NCBI RefSeq assembly: GCF_003073475.1
Contig: NZ_CP029033.1
Span: 186,001 to 250,000, forward strand
DNA: 64,000 bases
Direction of reading: 5' to 3'
From: Actinobaculum sp. 313
GTDB taxonomy: Bacteria; Actinomycetota; Actinomycetes; Actinomycetales; Actinomycetaceae
The translations under genes were made by a program, and so were the position numbers. Within the stretch, counting starts at the first letter, position 1. Each line of letters starts with the position of its first letter. Shown piece by piece: positions 26,973-35,540 of this stretch. The notes beneath the pieces were generated by a model that saw nothing but the letters and a program-made list of their open reading frames with translations, had not been told where the DNA came from and made no database searches.

Positions 26973-27761
26973 GTGACCGAATCTGATCAGAATGTTGCCG
27001 TCGTCATCCCCGCCAAAGATGAGGCGGATCGTATTGAAGCGACCATCCGTGCGGCACGCACCATCCCGCACGTCGATCTTGTTGTGGTGGTCGACGACGG
27101 TTCTTCCGACAACACGCAGGAGATTGCCCGTGCGGCCGGGGCAACCACCGTGCGTCACTCCGCGAATCGTGGCAAGGCGGCAGCCATGGAAAGCGGAGCC
27201 GCCGCCGTCGCCATGCGTGACAGGGAGGGTCATCCCAGCCGCCTTCTACTTTTCATCGACGCCGACTTGGGCGATTCGGCTACAGAGACTGCGCCGTTGG
27301 TCGAGCCGGTTGCCCGCGGAGTTGTTGATTGCACGATTGCAGCCCTTCCACCGCAGGAGGGAGCCGGCGGGCATGGATTCGTGGTCGGGCTCGCCAGAAC
27401 ATCAATCGAGCGTGCAACCGGCTGGACTCCGCGCGCTCCACTTTCCGGTCAACGCTGCCTGACCCGTGCAGCCTTCGAGGCGGCACTTCCTTTGGCGGCC
27501 GGCTGGGGCGTGGAGGTGGGTATGACCATCGATCTGCTTGTTGCCGGCTATACCCTGCAGGAAGTGGAGTGCAATTTGCGGCATCGCGCTACGGCAAATG
27601 ATTTGTCCGGTCAACTGCACCGGGCGTACCAGTACAAAGATGTGCGTATCGCGGTTGCGAAGCGGAGGCTACGCCGAGTGCGCGTAGCCGGGAGTCTGCG
27701 CCACGGGATACCAGTCGAAGAGTTTCAGCCGTTTAATTCTTTCGAGGTGCCGACGGCGTAG
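26973..27761 (+). CDS. Glycosyltransferase family 2
   Basis: The 262-residue GT-A fold enzyme has VVIPAKDEADRIEATI (10-25), VVVDDGSSDNT, NRGKAAAMESG and the metal-binding DxD in FIDADLGD. It lacks membrane segments. The end (YKDVRIAVAKRRLRRV) is basic. The GTG start lies only about ten bases after a -10-like TAGGGT, which may make a leaderless mRNA. The closest style is the small GT2 enzymes that use a nucleotide sugar for lipid or phosphoglycerate acceptors; I cannot name the substrate. Its 3' end overlaps the convergent membrane-protein gene by 29 bases. Confidence 0.85.
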   Translation: MTESDQNVAVVIPAKDEADRIEATIRAARTIPHVDLVVVVDDGSSDNTQEIARAAGATTVRHSANRGKAAAMESGAAAVAMRDREGHPSRLLLFIDADLGDSATETAPLVEPVARGVVDCTIAALPPQEGAGGHGFVVGLARTSIERATGWTPRAPLSGQRCLTRAAFEAALPLAAGWGVEVGMTIDLLVAGYTLQEVECNLRHRATANDLSGQLHRAYQYKDVRIAVAKRRLRRVRVAGSLRHGIPVEEFQPFNSFEVPTA

Positions 27762-30309
27762 CGCTCCGCGCATCCGCGTACCTCGCGACCAGGGCGGCCC
27801 AGAGGGGGATCGCCACAATCGCCCCGAGTGTGGGAACCACGATCCCCGAGTCGTTGATGAAGAATCCGACAGCGAGGGTTGCCCCCACGGCGACTATTGA
27901 TTCGCGCAGCAATGGCAGGTCACGCCAAGCCGCCATGAAGGGCCCAGTGCGGAAGGATCTGCTGGTGGTGGCATCGGCATCGCCCGTTTGAGGCGTGGCA
28001 CTGGCCTGCTGAGGCGTGGCACTGCCCTGCGCGCCTTGGAAGTGACGCGACGAGGGGGTGGGATCTCCGACTGCGTCAGCGTGCACGCTCGCGTCCGCCG
28101 CTACGAAGGACCCGGAACTTGAATCAGCGGCCTCGGCACGCGACGCGGAGCGACCTCGATGTTGTACATGCACTCGCCAAGCAATAGTGACCACCACCGC
28201 GACAATGGCAATGAGAAAGGCCACCACGGTCCAAGGCAGGTTGAAGAACGATTGCGATAGCTTGCGGGAAATGACTTCAAATCCGCCGCCGTCGAGAAGC
28301 GACTGAATGAACCGGCCCATATGCGAGCGTTGTTCGGGCGGACGCAGATAGTCGATGAAGGAAAAACCGAGTGACACGGCGAAGCCCGCGCCGAGGATTG
28401 CCAACACACGAAGCCATGTCAAAGGAATACGCCAGACGAGGATCGCCAAGAGGGTGAAACCGACGATGAGGGCGGGCGGTCCGCCGAAGTCGGCGCCCAG
28501 CGACGGCGACCCATCCAGAAGCACGGACACTGCGGCGACACTGAGCACGACCAGTCCTGCCCGCCGGGGATTACCGCGGCGAATATGCCGTTCAGCACCG
28601 TAGGCTGTCACCAGCAGAAGACTAACCGCGAACATTGCGAATGTCGCATTGCTCAGGCCGTAGAAGCGACCACCTACCTGCGGTTGTGTTCCCAGAAGGG
28701 ATGCCAGCTGCAAGGGATAGCCCGCACCTCCGGTGGCCACAACGTCGATAGCGAGAGTCGCCGCTGTGACGCCAGAGACCACCACCAGCGGTGCCGCAGG
28801 ATCTCTCCACAGTTTGAATAGGCCTATTCCGGCCATGATGGTCGCGATCAGAACAATGCCACCGAAGAGCCCCAACGCCGGGTTGGCAAAACGCCACCAC
28901 GGCAGCAGATTCACCAGCAGTGAGGCGGCGGGCAGCGATGCGGTCCATGTGCCGAACTGGATGAGGAAGCGACGTGACTCGACGCCGTCGTCGTAGCGCA
29001 GACGTAGCGGGATCAGAATTACCATGATGCCGACACACAGCAACATGACCAGATAGAAGGGGCCGACGAGGGGCCGGACCGTCTGCGAACGGACTTGGTC
29101 GTCTACCAGCGTCGCAGCGGCGTCGGCACCCGAGCCGATACTGTCAGAACTCGCAATCAGCGCGGATCCCACGGTGTGTTCCAGGGCGGGGGACTGCGGG
29201 TCGATCCAGGTCAAAAGGGTGGGAAGGAGGTCCGTCAGTTGGATGAGGCCAAGTTGCCGGGTCGCGTCAGAACTGATCAACCGCGCCTGAGTAGTACCCG
29301 AGGTGTCAATCCGCGGGCCGACAGCCGCAAAAAAGCCCAGTTGTGGTGTGATCTCTTGGCTATCCCCAACCGAGGTGACAATGACGGTTGCATTAGGGCT
29401 TACAGCCTCGATTTGCTCCAGCAGTGCGCCGAAACGTGCGTCCAGTGCGGCAATCTCCGCGTCGACGTCGTCGGGAACTTCGGCGGCGGGAGCGAAGGCG
29501 GAACGCATTTTTTCAAACGCGGAAGAGGTTTCTGCGGGCTGTGTCGAACCGGTGGGTTCCAGCAACGCGTCGGGGTAGCGGACCGCTCCCAGATCGACAA
29601 CGATGAGGTCCTTGCCCGCCGCTGCTTCCTTGTAGGCGTCTGCCGCAGCATCACGGGCTGTATCCTGGTGTGGTGCGTCCTCGGTGGAGCCGGGAAGTGG
29701 GTCGACATCCACGTAATCGGTGCTTAACACGCCGTCTGACTGAGCGAGGGCCAGTGCGGCCCCGGGACCGATGGCCAGCGCATCTACTCCGGCGATTTCG
29801 TCACCCAAAAGGCCAATTTCCGCCTGGTAAGACGATTGCTCATTGGCGTTGCGTAAAGCGCCCCAGCCGGGAATATGAAGTCCGGACTCGGTGTGTTCCG
29901 GTGATGGAATAATCTCGCAGGCACCCGTCGCATCGGTGGTGCGTTGACCGGCGCTGAGCGTCAGCCACCCGGCCGCTGGGCAAGTTGTTTCCCCGACCGT
30001 CCGCACCACGATATTCGCGTTGCCGGCGCGATCAATGAACTTCCACAAGTGCGGGGTGGTCTCGGCGCTCAAGTTGTTCCACAATACGCCGGAGAAGCCG
30101 ACGACGACGACGGGTCCGGTGCCAGATGGGCCGTCGTTCTTGGTGGTTGCAGCGGCAGTGTTGGCAGCGGGATGTGTGACGGTGGAAGCGCTGGCAGCGG
30201 GATGTGTGACGGTGGAAGCGCTGGCAGCGGCAGCGCTCGCGTGGATGGTCCACAGCAGGAGGGCACACAGAAGAGCCAGTGCGCCATGCCTGAATCGTGC
30301 TACGACCAT
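27733..30309 (-). CDS. Large membrane protein, alkaline-phosphatase-like outside domain
   Basis: About 858 residues. The layout is a signal peptide, then an Ala/Thr-rich stretch, then an outside domain of the alkaline-phosphatase superfamily type (VVVVGFSGVLWNNLSAETTP, AAGWLTLSAGQR). Several membrane segments follow (about 415-700), with a disordered loop and two to three more near the end. It is a clear paralogue of the protein at 35541-38456. The usual metal-binding Asp/His set is not obvious, so enzyme activity is uncertain. A 36-base tandem repeat (ATGTGTGACGGTGGAAGCGC twice, 30171-30227) encodes part of the Ala-rich linker. The start at 30309 is preferred; 30357 is possible. Confidence 0.8.
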   Translation of the reverse strand: MVVARFRHGALALLCALLLWTIHASAAAASASTVTHPAASASTVTHPAANTAAATTKNDGPSGTGPVVVVGFSGVLWNNLSAETTPHLWKFIDRAGNANIVVRTVGETTCPAAGWLTLSAGQRTTDATGACEIIPSPEHTESGLHIPGWGALRNANEQSSYQAEIGLLGDEIAGVDALAIGPGAALALAQSDGVLSTDYVDVDPLPGSTEDAPHQDTARDAAADAYKEAAAGKDLIVVDLGAVRYPDALLEPTGSTQPAETSSAFEKMRSAFAPAAEVPDDVDAEIAALDARFGALLEQIEAVSPNATVIVTSVGDSQEITPQLGFFAAVGPRIDTSGTTQARLISSDATRQLGLIQLTDLLPTLLTWIDPQSPALEHTVGSALIASSDSIGSGADAAATLVDDQVRSQTVRPLVGPFYLVMLLCVGIMVILIPLRLRYDDGVESRRFLIQFGTWTASLPAASLLVNLLPWWRFANPALGLFGGIVLIATIMAGIGLFKLWRDPAAPLVVVSGVTAATLAIDVVATGGAGYPLQLASLLGTQPQVGGRFYGLSNATFAMFAVSLLLVTAYGAERHIRRGNPRRAGLVVLSVAAVSVLLDGSPSLGADFGGPPALIVGFTLLAILVWRIPLTWLRVLAILGAGFAVSLGFSFIDYLRPPEQRSHMGRFIQSLLDGGGFEVISRKLSQSFFNLPWTVVAFLIAIVAVVVTIAWRVHVQHRGRSASRAEAADSSSGSFVAADASVHADAVGDPTPSSRHFQGAQGSATPQQASATPQTGDADATTSRSFRTGPFMAAWRDLPLLRESIVAVGATLAVGFFINDSGIVVPTLGAIVAIPLWAALVARYADARSATPSAPRKN

Positions 30310-30655
30310 GGATACAGAGTACCGCGAATCCTTTTCCTTGCTGCAGTGGGGTGTCATCGCGCCCGTTGTGGAATAAGGCGGTGCGTCGTGGATCGGGGGC
30401 TCCGCGCCCGTGCCAATGTAGCCGAATGGGGCCCATATGTTGTGGGCAAGTGGGTTGTGCGCGGACCATCTGGATTGCTCGCACGGCGAGGCCCATATGA
30501 CGCGGACAAGCGGGTTTATGGGCTGGACGGTGAAATGCGCGTCGTCGGCACGTTTAAGCGTGTGTGGCTTGTCGTGGCACCGTGCTGCACGAGCACGCCG
30601 ATGGCGGGTACAGTGATGACATTGCCGCTATACGGGCGGCCTGAGGGAGGTTGAT
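30310..30655. other. Divergent promoter region
   Basis: This lies between the membrane-protein gene and pheA. A loosely repeated motif, GGCCCATATG followed by G(G)CAAG.GGGTT, occurs near 30434 and 30491. A long plus-strand frame passing through is antisense to the membrane-protein gene and is not called. Confidence 0.5.
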
Positions 30656-31624
30656 ATGGGCGAGCAGTCCGGGTCTCTGCGTTTTTCTTTCCTGGGCCCG
30701 CGCGGCACCTTCTGCAATGAGGCTGTCAATCAAGTTGCGGAGAAGGATGCAACGCTGATCCCCGCCGTTGATGTGCCGGCGGCGCTCAACATGGTTCGCG
30801 ACGGCGAGGCCGATTACGCCGTCGTTCCCATTGAGAATTCCGTTGAGGGCGGGGTGAATGCAACCCTTGACACCCTGACACAGGGCACGCCGCTGGAGAT
30901 TAAAGCGGAGATGCTGGTGCCCATCCGATTCGCCTTGGCGGCCCGTCCCGGTACGCGACTGGAGGACGTTCACCGTATTGCCACGCATCCGCACGCTTGG
31001 GCGCAATGCCGCGGATGGATTGCGGAGCATATTCCCGGTGCGATTCATGTGCCTACCACATCAACCGCCGCCGGAGCTGAGATGCTCGCCTCTGGGGAGG
31101 AGACGCCCGGATTCGATGCCGCGCTCTGCCCGGTTCCAACATGTGACATGTTCGGGTTGTCCTCGCTGTCCAACGATGTGGCTGATAATCAGAATGCGAT
31201 TACCCGCTTCATCATGGTGAGTCTGCCCGGAGCACAGCCCGAACGTACCGGTGCGGACAAGACGACGTTGATGGTGCAGCTGCCTAGCGATGAGGCGGGC
31301 GCGCTGCTTTCCATGTTGGAACAGTTCTCAACGCGAGGAGTTAATCTTTCGCGCATCGAATCACGCCCCATTGGGGACGCGCTTGGCAGCTACGCCTTCT
31401 CCATTGATGCCGAGGGGCATTTGGAGGACGAACGTATCCAGGCGGTGCTGATCGGTTTGCATCGCGTATGCCCGAGGGTAACCTTCCTAGGTTCTTATCC
31501 TTCGGCAGTGGGTAAACAGATACGGCCTCGTCCCGGCACCTCCGATACTGATTTCATTTCGGGACGACGTTGGGTGGCTGGTCTGCTCGGGCGACGAACT
31601 CTGCATGAAGGAGATCCCGCGTAG
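30656..31624 (+). CDS. pheA: Prephenate dehydratase
   Basis: The 322-residue enzyme begins FSFLGPRGTFCNEAV, has VVPIENSVEGGVNATLD and the catalytic NAITRFIMV. A C-terminal ACT domain follows (DEAGALLSMLEQFSTRGVNLSRIESRP) for phenylalanine feedback. It converts prephenate to phenylpyruvate in phenylalanine synthesis. It has no chorismate mutase domain. GGGAGG precedes the ATG. It is convergent with the lipid kinase gene. Confidence 0.96.
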   Translation: MGEQSGSLRFSFLGPRGTFCNEAVNQVAEKDATLIPAVDVPAALNMVRDGEADYAVVPIENSVEGGVNATLDTLTQGTPLEIKAEMLVPIRFALAARPGTRLEDVHRIATHPHAWAQCRGWIAEHIPGAIHVPTTSTAAGAEMLASGEETPGFDAALCPVPTCDMFGLSSLSNDVADNQNAITRFIMVSLPGAQPERTGADKTTLMVQLPSDEAGALLSMLEQFSTRGVNLSRIESRPIGDALGSYAFSIDAEGHLEDERIQAVLIGLHRVCPRVTFLGSYPSAVGKQIRPRPGTSDTDFISGRRWVAGLLGRRTLHEGDPA

Positions 31625-31699
31625 CGCGAAGCACGCTACTGCAAGCTCCGGCAATGCGACCGGCCGTGATGCGACTGGTGGCATTGCAACCAGCGGCTG

Positions 31700-32884
31700 T
31701 TACATCACGCGGACGGCGAGAGCCCCCTCTTCCACCCAAGCGCTGACGTGGCGGGCGAATCCGAGTAGATCGCCATCCGCCTCCACCTGTTCCGGGCGAC
31801 TCGTCGTTACCGTGACATGCCGGGTTCGGCGCAACTTGATGTTGCCTGCTTCCGGTAGGGCGCCTCGCGTCTCGCCAACGCTTTGCGTTCCCGCCCGCCG
31901 GACCAGGTCTCCCCAGCCGATTAGGCCGCCGCGCGTATTCATCACCGCGATATCGAGCCAACCGTCGTCCACGCGTGCCTCGGGTGCGACGACGAAACCG
32001 CCGGGAAGGCGGCCGCAGTTGGCGAACATGATCGACCGTGCCTCGGTCTGTACACCGGTATCGTCGGCGTAGCTTGAAGTGTCAGCGCCAGGCGTGCCGT
32101 CTCTGCCGGTAATGATTGTGGCGTGCAGGCGCTCGCCGCTCAGATGTCGCAACCCCGAGAATATGTAGGCGATCCACCCCAGGCTGCGTTTGAGCCGTGC
32201 ATTGGTGTCGCTCATGACCTTGGCGTCGAATCCGATACCCGAAATGACGACGAAGGGAACTGTGCCCTCGAAAGGTACAGCATCGGGTACAGAAGCGGTG
32301 AGTTGTGCACGTTCCTCCTGGCTCATGACAGGTGCATTCATCCACCCGATATCGATACGGCGAGTGCGCCCGGTGATCGCAACAGATGCCATATTGCGTT
32401 CGGAATCGAGCGGTATTCCGAGATTGCGCGCCAATAGGTTACCGGTGCCGATGGGCATGATGCCCAAGGGGACGCCGGTGCCCGCCAATGCGCCGGCTAC
32501 TTGACGCACAGTGCCGTCGCCACCGGCTGCAATGACGACGCTCGGATTCAGATCGAGGGCCCTTCGTGCCTGCCCGCCGCCCGCGTCCTGAGCGGTGGTA
32601 GGTATCCAGACGGGTTCACCCAGGCCGGCGTCCCCGGCAGTCTGAATGATGATCTCACGAAGGTCATGCAGGTCGTTCGCGCGCAGCGGGTTGTATATGA
32701 CGACGACGGGTCCCGTTTTGCGGTGTGGAGCATGGCCGTTGCCCGATTGTAACTCGGCGACAGTGTGCTCCAAAGCGCGCAGCCGTGCACGGTCTACTCG
32801 CATTGCTTTCCGCATGATCGTAACCAGCGTTGCGAGAATAACCGCCAGTGCCAGCGCGATGATCGAGATCCAAAGCGTGACCAT
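31700..32884 (-). CDS. Diacylglycerol kinase family lipid kinase
   Basis: The 394-residue protein has one N-terminal membrane segment (about 4-24), then the kinase core: VVVIYNPLRAND, the nucleotide-binding VVIAAGGDGTVRQVAGAL and IMPIGTGNLLARNLGIPL. The C-terminal half holds the beta-sandwich with NCGRLPGGFVVAPEARVDDG. It belongs with DgkB/YegS-type enzymes that phosphorylate diacylglycerol or related lipids at the inner membrane. Divergent from serS. Confidence 0.92.
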   Translation of the reverse strand: MVTLWISIIALALAVILATLVTIMRKAMRVDRARLRALEHTVAELQSGNGHAPHRKTGPVVVIYNPLRANDLHDLREIIIQTAGDAGLGEPVWIPTTAQDAGGGQARRALDLNPSVVIAAGGDGTVRQVAGALAGTGVPLGIMPIGTGNLLARNLGIPLDSERNMASVAITGRTRRIDIGWMNAPVMSQEERAQLTASVPDAVPFEGTVPFVVISGIGFDAKVMSDTNARLKRSLGWIAYIFSGLRHLSGERLHATIITGRDGTPGADTSSYADDTGVQTEARSIMFANCGRLPGGFVVAPEARVDDGWLDIAVMNTRGGLIGWGDLVRRAGTQSVGETRGALPEAGNIKLRRTRHVTVTTSRPEQVEADGDLLGFARHVSAWVEEGALAVRVM

Positions 32885-33053
32885 GGAAGTACCTTATCGA
32901 ACCCATCCGTTCGGTTGGAACTGTGACCGCTACCCGCAGCCGACCAGCGCAGTCCGCCAGGAGCCGAAGGGCGCGTGGTATGAGTAGGTGGGGTAGTCAC
33001 CAGAAGTTGAAGTGGGGATGCTGGGGGCGCCGAGGCAACGTATCCTTGAGTAC

Positions 33054-34331
33054 ATGATTGATATCCGTTTCGTCCGCGAGAATCCTGAAGCCGTGCGCGA
33101 GTCGCAGCGGCGGCGTGGCAATGACGAGTCGACCGTTGATGCTCTGCTGGCGGCCGACGACGCCCGGCGATCCGCATTGCAGACTTTCGAGTCCGAGCGA
33201 GCGCGTCAGAAGGAACTGTCGCGTTCGGTCGGAAAGGCAAGCCCGGAGGAACGGCCGGTAATTCTGGCTCAGGCCAAGGAACTCGCCGAACGGGTTAAGG
33301 CGCTCGAAGCGGAGGCCGCGCGAGCCAACGTGGCATATGAAGAAGCTAATCGAGCCATTCAGAACATCGTGCTGGATGGTGTTCCCGCCGGCGGAGAAGA
33401 CGATTATGAGGTGCTGCGCCATGTGGGCACCCCGCGGGACTTCGCTGCAGAGGGTTTCGACCCGGCTGATCATCTCGACGTGGCCGAAGGTATTGACGCC
33501 ATCGACATGGCGCGGGGCACGAAGGTTTCCGGTGCGCGCTTCTACTATCTCAAGGGTGCGGGTGCACGCCTGGAGTTAGCACTGCTGACAATGGCTGCCG
33601 ATCAGGCGGAGGCCAACGGTTTCACCCTCATGGTCACTCCCACGCTGGTCAATCCGGACATTATGGCTGGCACAGGGTTCCTCGGCGCGCATTCGGACGA
33701 GATTTACTATCTACCGGCGGACAACCAGTACTTGGTGGGCACCTCGGAGGTCGCGCTGGCCGGATACCACAAGGATGAAATCGTCGATCTGTCGGACGGG
33801 CCGATACGCTATGCCGGTTGGTCATCGTGTTACCGGCGTGAGGCAGGCTCCTACGGCAAGGACACACGCGGAATCATCCGCGTGCACCAATTCAACAAGG
33901 TGGAGATGTTCTCCTATTGCCGGATCGAGGATGCGGCGGACGAACATCAGCGCTTCCTCGCTTGGGAAGAGGAAATGCTGCACAAGGTGGAGTTGCCGTA
34001 CCGCGTCATCAATACCGCCGCGGGCGATCTTGGCTCCTCCGCTGCGCAGAAGTTCGACTGCGAGGCCTGGCTGCCGACCCAAAACCGCTACATGGAGGTC
34101 ACGTCGACGTCGAACTGCACCACTTACCAGGCGCGGCGGCTTCACGTGCGGGAGCGGACTACCGGAGAGAATCGTATCGCGGCGACGCTGAACGGTACCC
34201 TCGCCACGACGCGCTGGTTGGTGGCGCTGTTTGAGAATCACCAGCAGGCCGATGGGACCTTGTACGTTCCGGAGGCACTGCGCCCGTATCTGGGTGGTCG
34301 CGACCATATTGCACCAGTTGACAGGAAATGA
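33054..34331 (+). CDS. serS: Seryl-tRNA synthetase
   Basis: The 425-residue class II enzyme has the long N-terminal coiled coil (about 30-105) that grips the tRNA-Ser long arm. Motif 2, [23 protein letters not shown], and motif 3 near [18 protein letters not shown] follow. It charges the three tRNA-Ser genes of this window, among others. ATG 33054 ([17 protein letters not shown]) is the normal start; the longer frame from 33012 is not supported. The next gene overlaps its stop by four bases. Confidence 0.97.
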   Translation: MIDIRFVRENPEAVRESQRRRGNDESTVDALLAADDARRSALQTFESERARQKELSRSVGKASPEERPVILAQAKELAERVKALEAEAARANVAYEEANRAIQNIVLDGVPAGGEDDYEVLRHVGTPRDFAAEGFDPADHLDVAEGIDAIDMARGTKVSGARFYYLKGAGARLELALLTMAADQAEANGFTLMVTPTLVNPDIMAGTGFLGAHSDEIYYLPADNQYLVGTSEVALAGYHKDEIVDLSDGPIRYAGWSSCYRREAGSYGKDTRGIIRVHQFNKVEMFSYCRIEDAADEHQRFLAWEEEMLHKVELPYRVINTAAGDLGSSAAQKFDCEAWLPTQNRYMEVTSTSNCTTYQARRLHVRERTTGENRIAATLNGTLATTRWLVALFENHQQADGTLYVPEALRPYLGGRDHIAPVDRK

Positions 34332-35350
34332 ATGTGGCACTTCCGCTCACCGACGACGCCTACGACTGCACGCCTGCCGATAACCGGAGGACGTATGGCC
34401 ACGCCGGCTATGCGATGGAGCCGGAAAAGGAGCTGGTCACAGCGATGGCAGAGCTACCGAGTGCCGGACCGGATCTCTTCGTTGCCCTTGATATTGACGG
34501 GACGATACTGCGCTACGACACCAGTTTGTCGGAGCGAGTTGCCGGGGCCATCTGTGCCCATTTGGAGGCGGGCACGCATATCACCTTGGCTACGGGCCGT
34601 GGGATTCATGCGACAAACCTCGTGCTGGAACAATTGCAGATCAGCCGCGGTGTTGCCGTCTGCTCAAACGGTGCAATTACCGTGGGGGTGGGCGAGCGCT
34701 CGCTGCTGCCGGATTCGGGGGAGCCGGTGTCTCTCGTGCGAGAAGTGGAGGTGCCATCGCTCGGTGCGGTCGCGCTGCCGGGTGTGCCTGCCGAGCAATA
34801 TACGCTGCTGGCGGCTCACACCTTCGACCCACGCCGCCAGGTGCGGTTAATTGGCGAACTGCTTCCCGATGCGCTTATCGCGTTGGAACAACTCGACGGG
34901 GCGCGGCTGGTCACGGGAGAGTTCCCGCCCGGAGAATTGACAGGTCCGAGTTATGTGATGTCCCGCGCGGAATTAGAACAGGTTCCCACGGCGACTCGTC
35001 TCACGGTTCGCGCGCCCGATATGTCTCCGGCCGAAATGACGGCAGTCATTGAGGAAGCCGATCTCAGCGGTGTGGAGTACGCCATCGGCTGGACCGCGTG
35101 GTTGGACATCTCGCCAGGAGGGGTATCGAAGGCGTCGGCACTCGAGGAGATTCGAAGTCGACTCGGTGTAGACCTGCAGGCAACTCTCGCGGTGGGTGAC
35201 GGCGGTAACGATATCGACATGTTGACATGGGCCGGGGTCGGTGTGGCCATGGGTGGTGCTGCGGATAGTGTTGTTCAGGCGGCAAACGCTCAGACCCGCG
35301 ATGTGGACAATGATGGACTTGCCGATGTGCTCGAGCTGTTGCTGGACTGA
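34328..35350 (+). CDS. HAD-IIB (Cof-like) phosphatase
   Basis: The 340-residue protein has the Cof-type motifs: [12 protein letters not shown] (nucleophile Asp, full DxD), [12 protein letters not shown], a C2-type cap in the middle, [11 protein letters not shown] and [11 protein letters not shown] with motif IV aspartates. It overlaps serS by four bases (ATGA), so the two are translated together. A sugar- or nucleotide-phosphate substrate is usual for this group. The first 30 residues are not conserved-looking; ATG 34415 is an alternative start. Confidence 0.88.
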   Translation: MNVALPLTDDAYDCTPADNRRTYGHAGYAMEPEKELVTAMAELPSAGPDLFVALDIDGTILRYDTSLSERVAGAICAHLEAGTHITLATGRGIHATNLVLEQLQISRGVAVCSNGAITVGVGERSLLPDSGEPVSLVREVEVPSLGAVALPGVPAEQYTLLAAHTFDPRRQVRLIGELLPDALIALEQLDGARLVTGEFPPGELTGPSYVMSRAELEQVPTATRLTVRAPDMSPAEMTAVIEEADLSGVEYAIGWTAWLDISPGGVSKASALEEIRSRLGVDLQATLAVGDGGNDIDMLTWAGVGVAMGGAADSVVQAANAQTRDVDNDGLADVLELLLD

Positions 35351-35540
35351 TCCGGTGGTTGCGGGGCATGAGTGGAGGTGATCGGTTCCAGTCGGCAGTT
35401 GTAGGCAGAGCGTGTCGGCGTACGCTAAGGGATCAGTGCCGGGCTGGAGATGGCTGCTACCAGCCGACAATGGCGGTTTCGCTGCGCGCGAGTCGTCCCG
35501 GTGGCCCGAATATACTGGACGCAATCCCGAGGAGGAACGT

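Noticed and set aside
29095-29727. 210-codon plus-strand frame
   Set aside because: Antisense to the large membrane-protein gene.
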